From: Geodermatophilus siccatus
GTDB taxonomy: Bacteria > Actinomycetota > Actinomycetes > Mycobacteriales > Geodermatophilaceae
Reading direction: 5' to 3'
DNA length: 64,000 bases
Assembly: GCF_900103785.1 (NCBI RefSeq)
Contig: NZ_FNHE01000016.1
Coordinates: forward strand, 24,747 to 88,746
In this document: positions 13,964 through 21,947 of the stretch, piece by piece
Layout: every line of letters begins with the position of its first letter
Position numbering within the stretch: the stretch's first letter is position 1
Translations under genes and position numbers: made by a program
Notes under the pieces: generated by a model
What the model was told of the DNA's origin: nothing
Databases searched by the model: none
Seen by the model: the letters and a program-made list of their open reading frames with translations, nothing else

Positions 13964-15286
13964 ATGTCCACCACCGACCGCGCCCCTACCGGCCCGATCC
14001 GCGGGATCATCGCCGGGTCGCTGGCGACCGGGGCGGCCACCGCCGCCGTCCTCACCCTGGTGGTCTTCGGCGGAGCACCCGAGCCCGTCATCACGGGGGC
14101 GGCGCTGCTCGGTTTCGCCCTCGGCTGGGCGATCCTGGCGGTGCTGTCGGCCCGGCTGACCGACCAGCCCCAGAGCTGGGCGTGGGTCCCGGCCGCAGGG
14201 CTGGGCGCGACGGGGCTCGGGCTCCTGGCCCTCACCCCCCACGACCGCGCCATCACCCTCAGCGGCTGGGTGTGGCCTCCGCTGCTCCTGTCGCTCGCCA
14301 TCTGGATGGGCGTCCGCATCCGCCGCTCGCTGGCAGCCGGCGGGGGCCGCTGGCTGCTGTACCCCGTGGCCGCGATCGTGGCCGTGGCGGGCGTCGGCGG
14401 CATGGTCGAGACCGTCGGGCTGGCTCTCGACCAGCGCAGCCATGCCATGCCGGGGCAGTCCCACGACGTCGGCGGCTACCGGCTGCACCTGACCTGCACC
14501 GGCTCGGGCGGTCCCACCGTCGTGCTGCAGAGCGGGCTCGGTGAGATGTCGGCGAACTGGGCGCGCATCGTCCCCGAGGTCAGCCGCAGGACCCGGGTGT
14601 GCGCCTACGACCGCGCCGGGCAGGGCTGGAGCGAGGACGCCCCCCACCTCCAGGACGGGGTGCAGGCCGCCGCCGATCTGCACACGCTGCTGCGCCGAGC
14701 CGGCGAGAACGGACCGTACGTGCTGGTCGGGCACTCCATCGGCGGGAACCACGCGATGACCTACGCCGCCCGCTTCCCTGAGCAGGTCGCCGGCATGGTC
14801 CTGCTCGACGCGACCGACCCCTACCGCTCGGCGGACACCGGCTCGGCTCACGCCGGCCTGCCCGGCGCGGTCGCGCTGGCGCCCAGCCTGGCTCGGCTGG
14901 GCGTCGGCCGGCTGCTGCCGACGTCCTTCTGGTCCACGCTGCCCGAGCCGGCCGCTGGACAGGTGCAGGCGTTCGTCGCCAGCGCCCGCGGCTGGCGCAA
15001 CACCTGCGACGAGATCGCCAGCATGCCGGCACTGCTCGACCAGGCCCGGGCGCTGACCGCTCTCGGGAGCACGCCACTGGTCGTCCTCACCGCCGCAGAC
15101 CCGGATCCGAGCTGGTCGGCTGCTCAGGACCGGATGGCCGCGCTGTCGACCAACAACAGCCACCGCGTCGCCGACGCCACGCACGCTGGACTGCTGGAGG
15201 AGGAGCGAGGCGCCGAGGAGTCGGCGCGCGCGATCGCCGACGTCATCGACGCCGCGCGCAACGGTTCGCCGCTGGCGGGAGCCTGA
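13964..15286 (+). CDS. membrane-anchored alpha/beta hydrolase
   Basis: A 440-residue protein. Residues ~15-165 form four or five transmembrane segments (VVFGGAPEPVITGAALLGFA; GWVWPPLLLSLAIWMGV). Residues ~175-435 are an alpha/beta-hydrolase domain: GLGEMSANW for the oxyanion region, nucleophile elbow VGHSIGGNH, catalytic Asp candidate in DPDPSW and His in DATHAGLLEEE. The catalytic domain would sit outside or at the membrane face; lipase or esterase action on a membrane-derived substrate is likely. Start ATG lacks a Shine-Dalgarno and depends on the leader ORF at 13926. No operon partner. Confidence 0.85.
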   Translation: MSTTDRAPTGPIRGIIAGSLATGAATAAVLTLVVFGGAPEPVITGAALLGFALGWAILAVLSARLTDQPQSWAWVPAAGLGATGLGLLALTPHDRAITLSGWVWPPLLLSLAIWMGVRIRRSLAAGGGRWLLYPVAAIVAVAGVGGMVETVGLALDQRSHAMPGQSHDVGGYRLHLTCTGSGGPTVVLQSGLGEMSANWARIVPEVSRRTRVCAYDRAGQGWSEDAPHLQDGVQAAADLHTLLRRAGENGPYVLVGHSIGGNHAMTYAARFPEQVAGMVLLDATDPYRSADTGSAHAGLPGAVALAPSLARLGVGRLLPTSFWSTLPEPAAGQVQAFVASARGWRNTCDEIASMPALLDQARALTALGSTPLVVLTAADPDPSWSAAQDRMAALSTNNSHRVADATHAGLLEEERGAEESARAIADVIDAARNGSPLAGA

Positions 15287-15514
15287 CCCTTCCTGGACCG
15301 ACCCGTGGAGCACCGTGCCAGGTGCCTCCGCAGGAGTACGCGTGTTCCGCCCCTGGCGCAGCGCGGCTCGGATCCGGCCGAGCAGCCCGACCGCCTGCCG
15401 GACCACAGCCAGGCGATGACGAACGTGACCGTCGGGGTCCCGCCAGGACAGGCCGTCGGCGGCGACCGGTCGGGTGGCGTCCCGAGCGCGTGGAGACGCC
15501 CGTCCGCTCGATTA

Positions 15515-15530
15515 GGTAGACTGGTCTACC
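15515..15530. promoter_or_regulatory. palindromic operator of the TetR gene
   Basis: GGTAGAC-TG-GTCTACC, a perfect 7-bp inverted repeat with 2-bp spacer. It overlaps a TAGACT box that could be the -10 element and lies 22 bases before the likely GTG start. This position fits autorepression by the TetR protein encoded next. Confidence 0.75.
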
Positions 15531-15552
15531 CAACATGGAGGAGGGGTCGCTC

Positions 15553-16194
15553 GTGTCCGGACGGAGACGCCGAGAGGGTGCCGGGATCGGCCGGCCGGCG
15601 GAGTCGGCCCGCGGCTCGGCCCGGGCCCGGTTGCTGGCAGCGGCAGCGGAGTGCTTCTACGACCACGGGGTGAACGGCACCGGGATCGACACCATCACCG
15701 CCGCGGCGGGCGTGGCGAAGATGAGCCTGTACAACAACTTCACCAGCAAGGACGACCTGGTCCTGGCCTACCTCGAGGCGCGGCACGAGGAGTGGCTGGA
15801 CCTCTACCGCCGCCGGCTGGCCGGCGCGACCGACGCCCGCCAGCGGGTCGCCGCGGTCCTCGACGCCTACGTCGACCACGCCGAGATGGCCTACCAGCAC
15901 GGGTTCCGCGGGTGCGGGTTGCTCAACGCGGCGGCCGAGTTGCCCGCCGGTGCGCCCGGGCGGCAGCTGGTGCGCCGGCACAAGGAGGAGGTCGAGGCGC
16001 TGCTGGCCGCCCACCTCGCCGAGCTGGACGGGGTGCCGGCCGAGCGGGTCGCCGACCTGGCGGAGCAGCTGTCCTTCCTGCTCGAGGGCGCGATGGCGCG
16101 GGCCGGGCTGGAGGGCGACTCGCGCCGGCTGCACCGGGTCCGGAACCTGGCCCTGCAGCTGGTGGACGCCGCCGCCGGCGGGGACGCGCGGTGA
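15553..16194 (+). CDS. TetR/AcrR-family transcriptional repressor
   Basis: A 213-residue regulator. The N-terminal helix-turn-helix is at residues ~22-65 (ARARLLAAAAECFYDHGVNG, then TITAAAGVAKMSLYNNF), followed by a ligand-binding C-terminal domain with a GFRGCGLLNAAAE segment typical of the TetR_C_33-like group. I chose GTG at 15553 because GGAGGAGGGG lies 7 bases before it; an ATG at 15535 is possible but has no ribosome site. It overlaps the EamA transporter gene by 4 bases, so it probably controls that exporter together with itself through the palindrome upstream. Confidence 0.88.
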   Translation: MSGRRRREGAGIGRPAESARGSARARLLAAAAECFYDHGVNGTGIDTITAAAGVAKMSLYNNFTSKDDLVLAYLEARHEEWLDLYRRRLAGATDARQRVAAVLDAYVDHAEMAYQHGFRGCGLLNAAAELPAGAPGRQLVRRHKEEVEALLAAHLAELDGVPAERVADLAEQLSFLLEGAMARAGLEGDSRRLHRVRNLALQLVDAAAGGDAR

Positions 16195-17150
16195 GGCGCG
16201 GGGAGGCGTACGGCAGCGCGTGCGTGCTGGCCGCGGCCCTGCTGTGGGGCACGACGGGCACCGCGGCGGCGCTGGCACCCGGCGTCGGGTCGCTGGCGGT
16301 CGGCGCGGCGGCGATGGGTGTCGGCGGCCTGCTGCAGGCGGCGGCCGCGCTGCGGGTGATCCGTGCCCACCGCGCCGGCCTGGCCGCGCAGTGGCCGACC
16401 CTGGCGGTGTCCGCCGCCGCGGTGGCGGTGTACCCCCTGGCCTTCTACACCTCGATGCGCCTGGCCGGGGTCGCGGTGGGCACGGTCGTGTCCATCGGCT
16501 CGGCGCCGATGGCGGCCGCCCTCGTCGAGCGCGTCGTCGACCGCCGGCCGCTGTCCCGCCGCTGGGCGCTCGGCGCCACCGTGGGGGTGCTCGGCGTGCT
16601 GGCGCTGGCCATCGCCCGCGCAGGCGAGGAGGCGGCGACCGGCGCTCCCGGTGCGCAGCCCGTGCTGGGCATCGCGCTGGGCCTGCTGGCCGGCCTGACC
16701 TACGCCCTGTACTCCTGGGGCGCCGCGCGGGCGATGCGCACGGGGCTGCCCTCCCGCCCGGTCATGGGCGCCGTCTTCGGGGTCGGCGGCGTCCTGCTGT
16801 CGCCGGTCCTGCTGCTCACCGGCGCTCCCATCGTCGCGTCCTGGCCGAACTTCGCGGCCGTGGCCTACCTGGCCCTCGTGCCGATGTTCGTCGGCTACGT
16901 GCTGTTCGGCCGGGGTCTGGCCGCCGTCCCCGCGAGCACCGCCACCGCGCTCTCCCTGCTCGAGCCGGCCGTCGCCGCGGTCATCGCCGTCCTCGTCCTG
17001 CACGAACGACTGCCGGCCCTGGGCTGGGTGGGCATGGGGGTCCTGCTCGCCAGCCTCGTGGTGCTGACCGCGGCGCCGAGCCGGCAGCACCAGGACACAG
17101 GGAGCACTCCGCTCCCGGTGCCTCCACGCGCGGTCGACCCCGTCCCGTGA
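16191..17150 (+). CDS. EamA/DMT-family transporter
   Basis: A 319-residue inner-membrane protein with ten hydrophobic segments in two EamA repeats (first ending near residue 145, second from ALGLLAGLTYALYSWGAA). Members export metabolites or drugs; substrate unknown. It opens with VRRGEAYGSACVLAAALLWG, the usual first helix of DMT proteins, and ends in a proline-rich tail. The GTG overlaps the TetR stop (GTGA), so expression is coupled to the repressor, a typical ligand-inducible efflux arrangement. Confidence 0.88.
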   Translation: MRRGEAYGSACVLAAALLWGTTGTAAALAPGVGSLAVGAAAMGVGGLLQAAAALRVIRAHRAGLAAQWPTLAVSAAAVAVYPLAFYTSMRLAGVAVGTVVSIGSAPMAAALVERVVDRRPLSRRWALGATVGVLGVLALAIARAGEEAATGAPGAQPVLGIALGLLAGLTYALYSWGAARAMRTGLPSRPVMGAVFGVGGVLLSPVLLLTGAPIVASWPNFAAVAYLALVPMFVGYVLFGRGLAAVPASTATALSLLEPAVAAVIAVLVLHERLPALGWVGMGVLLASLVVLTAAPSRQHQDTGSTPLPVPPRAVDPVP

Positions 17151-17190
17151 GCCCGTCGTCGGAGCGGTCGACGTCCGGCGGGGCGGGTAG

Positions 17191-18075
17191 TCAGCCGACC
17201 ATCGCTGCTGCGACGACCAGGTCCTGCCAGGACATGCCGACGCTCTTGAAGACCAGCGGCCGGTCGGCCGGCGGGGGCACCGCGCCGGTCACGAGGTCGC
17301 GCACGGGCACGAGGTCGGCGGCGGCCAGCGTGCCCTCGGCGATCGCCAGCACCACGTCCCCGGCCTCGCGCAGCGCGGTGGCGACGTCCTCGACCACCAC
17401 GGTGGCCCGGCCCAGGAGCGGCGCGTCCAGTTCGCGGGCGTCGGGCTCGTGCGAGCCGACCGCGACCACCACGGCGTCGTCGCGCAGCAGGCTCGAGTCG
17501 AACAGCGGCGATCGGGCCGAGGTCGCGCAGACGACGACGTCCGCGGCCCGCAACGCCTCGTCGGCGTCCGCGGAGCCGAGCCGCACCGCGTCCAGCGGGG
17601 TCCGGGACGGGTCGCGGACCAGGTGGGTGGCGCGGGCCAGCGGGCGGACGGCGGCCAACGTGGCGACGTGCCCGGTGGCCTGCGGCCCGGCTCCGACCAC
17701 CGCCACCCGCAGCGGCCGGTCGGGCAGGGCCGGGAGGACGGCGGCGACCGACACGGCCGGGGTGCGCAGCGTGGTCAGCGCCGTGCCGTCGAGCACCGCG
17801 CGCAGCGCGAGGGTCTCCCCGTCGAAGAGCAGGTAGACGGCCTGGATGCGGGGCAGGCCGCGGGCCGGGTTGCCCGGGGCGACGGTGACGACCTTGACCC
17901 CGGCCGCGGCCGGGGCCTCGGACGGCATGAGCAGGAACTGGCCGTGTGCGAGGCCGACCGCCGAGCGGGGTGTGTCGGTGGCGGGGTCGAGACCGCCGCG
18001 GAGCGCGTCGGTGATCGCCCGGACCGCACCGGTCGGGCCGAGCGCGGCGACGGCGGCCGCGTCGAGGAACCTCAC
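17191..18075 (-). CDS. ornithine cyclodeaminase/mu-crystallin family protein
   Basis: A 294-residue NAD(P)-binding protein. Substrate-pocket motifs come first (ATDTPRSAVGLAHGQFLLMP, GVKVVTVAPGNPARGLP), then the Rossmann motif VAVVGAGPQATGHVATLA at residues ~115-132 and the family ending KSVGMSWQDLVVAAAM. Members catalyse ornithine to proline, reduction of cyclic imines such as pyrroline-2-carboxylate, or alanine dehydrogenation. A proline-racemase scar directly upstream with a GTGA overlap suggests an original hydroxyproline/proline catabolic operon, favouring pyrroline-2-carboxylate reductase. That assignment is inference. Confidence 0.85.
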   Translation of the reverse strand: MRFLDAAAVAALGPTGAVRAITDALRGGLDPATDTPRSAVGLAHGQFLLMPSEAPAAAGVKVVTVAPGNPARGLPRIQAVYLLFDGETLALRAVLDGTALTTLRTPAVSVAAVLPALPDRPLRVAVVGAGPQATGHVATLAAVRPLARATHLVRDPSRTPLDAVRLGSADADEALRAADVVVCATSARSPLFDSSLLRDDAVVVAVGSHEPDARELDAPLLGRATVVVEDVATALREAGDVVLAIAEGTLAAADLVPVRDLVTGAVPPPADRPLVFKSVGMSWQDLVVAAAMVG

Positions 18076-18194
18076 CGCAGCACGAACCCGGCGACGTCCA
18101 CGGTCCCGAGCGCCCGGCCCGTGAACGGTTCCCCGCCGGTGTGGTGGTCGGTGGTCGCGATCGTCGAGGGCACCACGGCGGCACCCTGCCACAC
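18072..18194 (-). pseudogene. proline racemase-family remnant with internal deletion
   Basis: A 40-residue frame reads STIATTDHHTGGEPF, the N-terminal motif of proline racemase/hydroxyproline epimerase proteins (usually TxDYHTGGEPFRIV), joined to GTVDVAGFVLR, which looks like a family C-terminus. About 300 residues between are gone. Its TGA overlaps the GTG of the ornithine-cyclodeaminase gene, so the original operon junction survives. Confidence 0.5.
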
Positions 18195-18423
18195 CCGGGC
18201 GCAGCGGCTCCTCCTCCTCGGTCAGCCGGCCCCGGCCCGCCCCGGCCGGGGGGCGGCCCGCGGGGAGTGCGCGGGCGCGTCGCACGAGGCAGCCAGGTGG
18301 AGCCTGCCGTCGCGGACGTCGACGGTGACGGTGGGTCGCCCGGCTCGAACGCGCCGGACCGCAGCACCGCGGCCGTCGAGCCGGGGCGGGACCGTGCTGC
18401 CCGGCCCCGCCCCGGCCCAGCGC

Positions 18424-18924
18424 TCAGCTGTTCTGCTCCTCGCCCCTGTTGGTGGTCTGCTCGGACGGCTGCCCGCCCTGCTCGCCACCGACCGACAGCT
18501 GCTGCTGCCGGCCGCCGTGCTGGACCTCGATCCGCCGCGGCTGGGCCTGCTCCGACAGCGGGATGGTCAGCAGGAGCACGCCGTCCTGGTAGGTGGCCGA
18601 CACCCGGCCGGTGTCGAGAGCGTCACCGACCTGCAGCTGGCGGGTGAACCGTCCCTGCGGACGCTCGGCCAGGAGCACGTTGGCGCCCTGCCCGTACTCG
18701 GCGCGGCGTTCGGCGCGGATGGTGAGCATGTTGCGCTCGGTGGTGATCTCCACGCTGTCCGGGTCCACCCCGGGCAGGTCCAGCGCCACGTGGTAGCCGT
18801 CCTCGGCCTGCCACACGTCCATCGGCATGCCCATCGGGGTCCGCGTGCCGGACATCATCTGGCTGGTCAGCCGGTCCAGGCTCCGGAACGGGTCCCCGAA
18901 CGGGTCGAAACGCATGACGCTCAT
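18424..18924 (-). CDS. Hsp20/alpha-crystallin small heat-shock protein
   Basis: A 166-residue chaperone. It has a short N-terminal arm (MRFDPFGDPFRSLDRLTSQM), the alpha-crystallin domain at residues ~37-130 (DGYHVALDLPGVDPDSVEIT; the conserved late strand reads YQDGVLLLTIPLSE), and a Gln/Gly-rich tail. It holds unfolding proteins during heat stress. ATG with a strong AGGAGGG; no partner genes. I looked for an HspR HAIR box or CIRCE upstream and did not find one. Confidence 0.92.
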   Translation of the reverse strand: MSVMRFDPFGDPFRSLDRLTSQMMSGTRTPMGMPMDVWQAEDGYHVALDLPGVDPDSVEITTERNMLTIRAERRAEYGQGANVLLAERPQGRFTRQLQVGDALDTGRVSATYQDGVLLLTIPLSEQAQPRRIEVQHGGRQQQLSVGGEQGGQPSEQTTNRGEEQNS

Positions 18925-19114
18925 CACGCCCTCCTGAGCGGTCCTCGGTTCTTCGAGCGGTCGTCCACCTGTGCGGCAGCTGCCGGCCGCGGCCGGCCGT
19001 GTCCTCCCCACCCCGCGTCGTTCCCGGTGAGCGAGGCGTCATGCACGACGTCGTTCCGGATCCGGGTCCGGTGCGCACGTGGTCGGGACGGCCGGTGCCG
19101 AGGCGCCGCCTCCC

Positions 19115-19156
19115 TAGGCTCGGACCGTGACCACCGCCGCGGGGACCCAGGCGTGA
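19115..19156 (+). promoter_or_regulatory. leaderless-type promoter and 9-residue leader ORF of the LysE gene
   Basis: TAGGCT at 19115-19120 is followed after six bases by GTG, opening a mini-ORF MTTAAGTQA whose TGA (19154-19156) overlaps the GTG of the LysE gene (GTGA). Transcription would start at or near the mini-ORF, so the main gene would be translated by coupling. Confidence 0.5.
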
Positions 19157-19785
19157 GCGCCCAGGGAGCCGTGCTCGGCTTCGGCCTCGTCGCCCTGCTG
19201 CTGACCATCACCCCTGGCCTCGACACCGCCCTGGTCCTCCGCGCCGCCATCACGCGGGGACGACGGGACGCGGTGGCCACGGCGCTCGGGGTGGTCGCCG
19301 GCGTCCTGGCGTGGGGCGCCGCCGCCGCGGTCGGGGTGTCGGCCCTCCTGACCGCGTCCACCGTCGCCTACGACGTCCTCCGGCTCGTCGGCGCCGGATA
19401 CCTGGTCTGGCTCGGCGGGCGGATCCTGTGGCGCCTGACCCGGCACCCTGCCGGGTCGAACGCCGGCTCGTCCCCGTCGCCGGGAGGAGCCTGGCGGTCG
19501 GCCCGCACCGGTCTGCTGACCAACCTGCTCAACCCGAAGGTCGGCGCCTTCTACGTGTCCGTGCTGCCGCAGTTCCTCCCGCCCGACACGTCGGCCCTCG
19601 GGATGGGCGTGCTGCTGGCCCTCGTCCACGCGGCGCTGAGCCTCGTCTGGTTCGCCGTCCTCGTCCTCGGTGCAGTGGCCGCCCGCCGGTGGCTGCAGCG
19701 CCCGAGGGTCAGCCGGACCGTCGAGGGCGTCACCGGGGTCGCCCTGCTCGGTCTCGGCCTGCGGCTGGCCCTGCCCGGCGGCTGA
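19153..19785 (+). CDS. LysE/RhtB-family amino-acid exporter
   Basis: A 210-residue inner-membrane protein with six hydrophobic segments. It carries the family landmarks TITPGLDTALVLRAA near residue 20 and LLTNLLNPKVGAFYVSVLPQ near residue 118. Members export lysine, homoserine, threonine or similar amino acids; substrate unresolved. The GTG overlaps the stop of a 9-residue leader ORF, with only a weak GGGGA ribosome site. No regulator gene is adjacent. Confidence 0.9.
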   Translation: MSAQGAVLGFGLVALLLTITPGLDTALVLRAAITRGRRDAVATALGVVAGVLAWGAAAAVGVSALLTASTVAYDVLRLVGAGYLVWLGGRILWRLTRHPAGSNAGSSPSPGGAWRSARTGLLTNLLNPKVGAFYVSVLPQFLPPDTSALGMGVLLALVHAALSLVWFAVLVLGAVAARRWLQRPRVSRTVEGVTGVALLGLGLRLALPGG

Positions 19786-19964
19786 CCGGGACGACGCCGC
19801 CCGGGGTGCGACGCCCCCTCCGGTGAGCCGGTGCTGCGGGCGTCCTCCCTGCTCAGGGGCGTGCGTCACAGCGCGGGAGGGGTCGCCTCCGCTACGGTGG
19901 AGCTGCTCGATCGAGTCGCGACCCACCGGATCGTGGCCGAGCGCAGGCACAGTCGGGAGGCACT

Positions 19965-21281
19965 GTGGCCCTCCCGTCGCCCCGTTCCCGCGCCGCGTCG
20001 TCCCCGGAGGAGTCGTCGGCGTCGGCCCCGCTGCCCGCCGGGACGCTGCTCCCGGCCGCGCCCGACGAGGCCTTCGAGCGGTTCGTCCGGCTGGTCCGCC
20101 ACCAGCTGTCGGTGCCGGTGGCGCTCGTGACGCTGGTGAGCGCCGAGGAGCAGGTCTTCCCCGGCGCCGCCGGCCTTCCCGAGCCGTACCAGAGCGAGCG
20201 GCGCACCCCGCTGAGCCACTCGTTCTGCCAGCACGTGGTCGCCTCCTCCGAGCCGCTGGTCATCGAGGACGCACGGCGCCACCCCCTGGTCCGGCACAAC
20301 CTCGCCGTCCCCGACCTGCAGGTCGTCGCCTACGCGGGGATGCCCCTGGTGGACGCCGACGGCCGGGTGATCGGCTCGCTGTGCGCCATCGACTCCCAGC
20401 CGCGGCACTGGACCGACACCGACCTGGCGGTGCTCACCGACCTGGCCGGCGCCTGCTCCTCGGAGCTGCAGCTGCGGATCATGACCGCGCGCGCCGCGCA
20501 GGCCGCCGACGTCGCCGCCCGCGAGTGGCGGCGCACCCAGCAGCTGCTGGAGGAGCGCAGCAGCGTCGCGGAGACGCTGCAGCGGGCGATGCTGCCGCAG
20601 CTCCCGGAGCCCGACGGCCTGCAGATGGCCGGCCGCTACCTGCCCGCGCACGGCAACCACCGGGTGGGGGGTGACTGGTTCGACGGCTTCTGCTCCGCGG
20701 ACGACGTCACGGTGCTGGCGATCGGCGACACCGTCGGCCACGACATCGCCGCCGCCGCGGACATGAGCCAGCTGCGCACGCTCCTGCGCGGCTACGCCGT
20801 CGACCGCGGCGAGGTCCCCTCCGACACGATGCAGCGCCTGGACCGGGCGATGGTCCGGCTGCCGGTGGGCGCCATCGCCTCGATCGTCCTGGCCCGCATC
20901 GAGCCTGCGCAGCCCGACGGGTCGCGGCGGCTGCGCTGGACCAACGCCGGTCACCCGCCGCCGCTGCTGCTGCGCCCCGACGGCACGGTCGACGTGCTCA
21001 GCACCCCGCCGGACATGCTCGTCGGCATCGACCCCACCCGGCCGCGCCGGGACCACGCGACGGACCTGCCCGCGGGCAGCACGCTGCTGCTCTACACCGA
21101 CGGCCTGATCGAGCGCCGCAGCACCGGCCAGGACATCGACGTCGGCATCGCCGCCCTAGCCGCCACGCTCGGCGGGCTGCAGGAGCTGCCGGTCGACGCG
21201 ATCCTCGACCGGGTGCTGGCCCTGGTCCGCTACGACCGCGAGGACGACATCGCCGCCCTCGCCATCCGCGTCGAGGGCTGA
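19965..21281 (+). CDS. GAF-PP2C (SpoIIE-type) serine phosphatase
   Basis: A 438-residue cytoplasmic signalling protein. A GAF domain occupies residues ~30-175 (LSHSFCQHVVASSEPLVIED, YAGMPLVDADGRVIGSLCAI), a short helical linker (RRTQQLLEERSSVAETLQRA) follows, and a PP2C/SpoIIE domain covers ~200-435 with the metal Asp motifs VGGDWFDGF, IGDTVGHD and LLYTDGLIE. It probably dephosphorylates an anti-sigma-factor antagonist (RsbV-like) in a partner-switching stress pathway, sensing a small ligand through GAF. GTG with GGGAGG. No RsbV/RsbW genes lie here, so its partner is encoded elsewhere. Confidence 0.9.
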   Translation: MALPSPRSRAASSPEESSASAPLPAGTLLPAAPDEAFERFVRLVRHQLSVPVALVTLVSAEEQVFPGAAGLPEPYQSERRTPLSHSFCQHVVASSEPLVIEDARRHPLVRHNLAVPDLQVVAYAGMPLVDADGRVIGSLCAIDSQPRHWTDTDLAVLTDLAGACSSELQLRIMTARAAQAADVAAREWRRTQQLLEERSSVAETLQRAMLPQLPEPDGLQMAGRYLPAHGNHRVGGDWFDGFCSADDVTVLAIGDTVGHDIAAAADMSQLRTLLRGYAVDRGEVPSDTMQRLDRAMVRLPVGAIASIVLARIEPAQPDGSRRLRWTNAGHPPPLLLRPDGTVDVLSTPPDMLVGIDPTRPRRDHATDLPAGSTLLLYTDGLIERRSTGQDIDVGIAALAATLGGLQELPVDAILDRVLALVRYDREDDIAALAIRVEG

Positions 21282-21303
21282 CCTCCGGCGTGTCGCGCAC
21301 CAG

Positions 21304-21309
21304 TACGGT
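21304..21309 (+). promoter_or_regulatory. -10 box of a leaderless marR transcript
   Basis: TACGGT with seven bases before the GTG at 21317; no Shine-Dalgarno in between. The same spacing occurs before galU. Confidence 0.45.
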
Positions 21310-21316
21310 TCCGGGC

Positions 21317-21808
21317 GTGGCGCAGCGGTGGCTCGACGAGGAGCAGCAGCAGACCTGGCGGGCGTGGTTGAGCGTCGCCGAGCTGCTCCCGCGGGTCCTC
21401 GACGCCCAGCTCCAGCGCGACGCCGGCCTCAGCCACGCCGCCTACGTCGTCCTGGCCATGCTCTCGGAGGCGCCCGGGCGCAGCCGGCGGATGAGCGACC
21501 TCGCCCGCCGCGCCAACCAGTCGCAGAGCCGGCTCTCGCACACCGTCGCGCGGCTGGAGGAACGCGGCTGGGTGCGCCGCGAGCGCTCTCCCGAGGACGG
21601 CCGGGGCAACGTCGCCGTCCTCACCGACGCCGGGTGGGACGTCGTCCGCTCGGTCGCGCCCGGTCACGTCGAGGCCGTCCGGGCGGCGGTGTTCGACCCG
21701 CTCACCGACGAGCAGACCCGCGCTCTCGGCGACGCGCTGCAGGCGGTGCTCGACCGGCTCGACCCCGACCACAGCCTGCGCCTGCGGGAGGGCGCGGACG
21801 CCGGCTGA
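21317..21808 (+). CDS. MarR-family transcriptional regulator
   Basis: A 163-residue winged-helix regulator (VAQRWLDEEQQQTWRAWLSV start; recognition region MSDLARRANQSQSRLSHTVA; wing LEERGWVRRERSPEDGRG). The acidic N-terminal helix supports dimerisation. I start it at GTG 21317 because a TACGGT box sits exactly 7 bases upstream and homologues typically begin with AQRWL; another GTG lies at 21290. It stands alone, 8-35 bases behind the phosphatase gene, and converges on the carboxyltransferase operon across two palindromes. Targets unknown. Confidence 0.88.
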   Translation: MAQRWLDEEQQQTWRAWLSVAELLPRVLDAQLQRDAGLSHAAYVVLAMLSEAPGRSRRMSDLARRANQSQSRLSHTVARLEERGWVRRERSPEDGRGNVAVLTDAGWDVVRSVAPGHVEAVRAAVFDPLTDEQTRALGDALQAVLDRLDPDHSLRLREGADAG

Positions 21809-21872
21809 CCGCCGGACGGGTCGTCGGTCCACCCCGGGCATCCTGGTGCACCCGGCCGACGTCCGGGCTCAC

Positions 21873-21937
21873 CGTCGCGGGTCCTGGATCAGCACCGGTG
21901 GTGAGCCAGGACCCGCGACGATCAGCTCAGCTGATCG
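21873..21937. terminator. paired palindromes between convergent genes
   Basis: A 15-bp perfect hairpin (arms CGTCGCGGGTCCTGG and CCAGGACCCGCGACG, 18-base loop) is followed at once by CGATCAGCT-C-AGCTGATCG. Lying between two convergent stops, it probably terminates transcription from both sides, although there is no T-run. Confidence 0.6.
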
Positions 21938-21947
21938 TCGCGGCACC

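Noticed and set aside
13481..15406. 641-residue minus-strand frame opposite the membrane hydrolase
   Set aside because: The plus strand has a complete alpha/beta-hydrolase with catalytic motifs; the minus frame lacks any domain.
18925..19114. HspR HAIR box or CIRCE upstream of Hsp20
   Set aside because: Neither CTTGAGT-N7-ACTCAAG nor the CIRCE pattern is present; only GC-rich short palindromes are seen.
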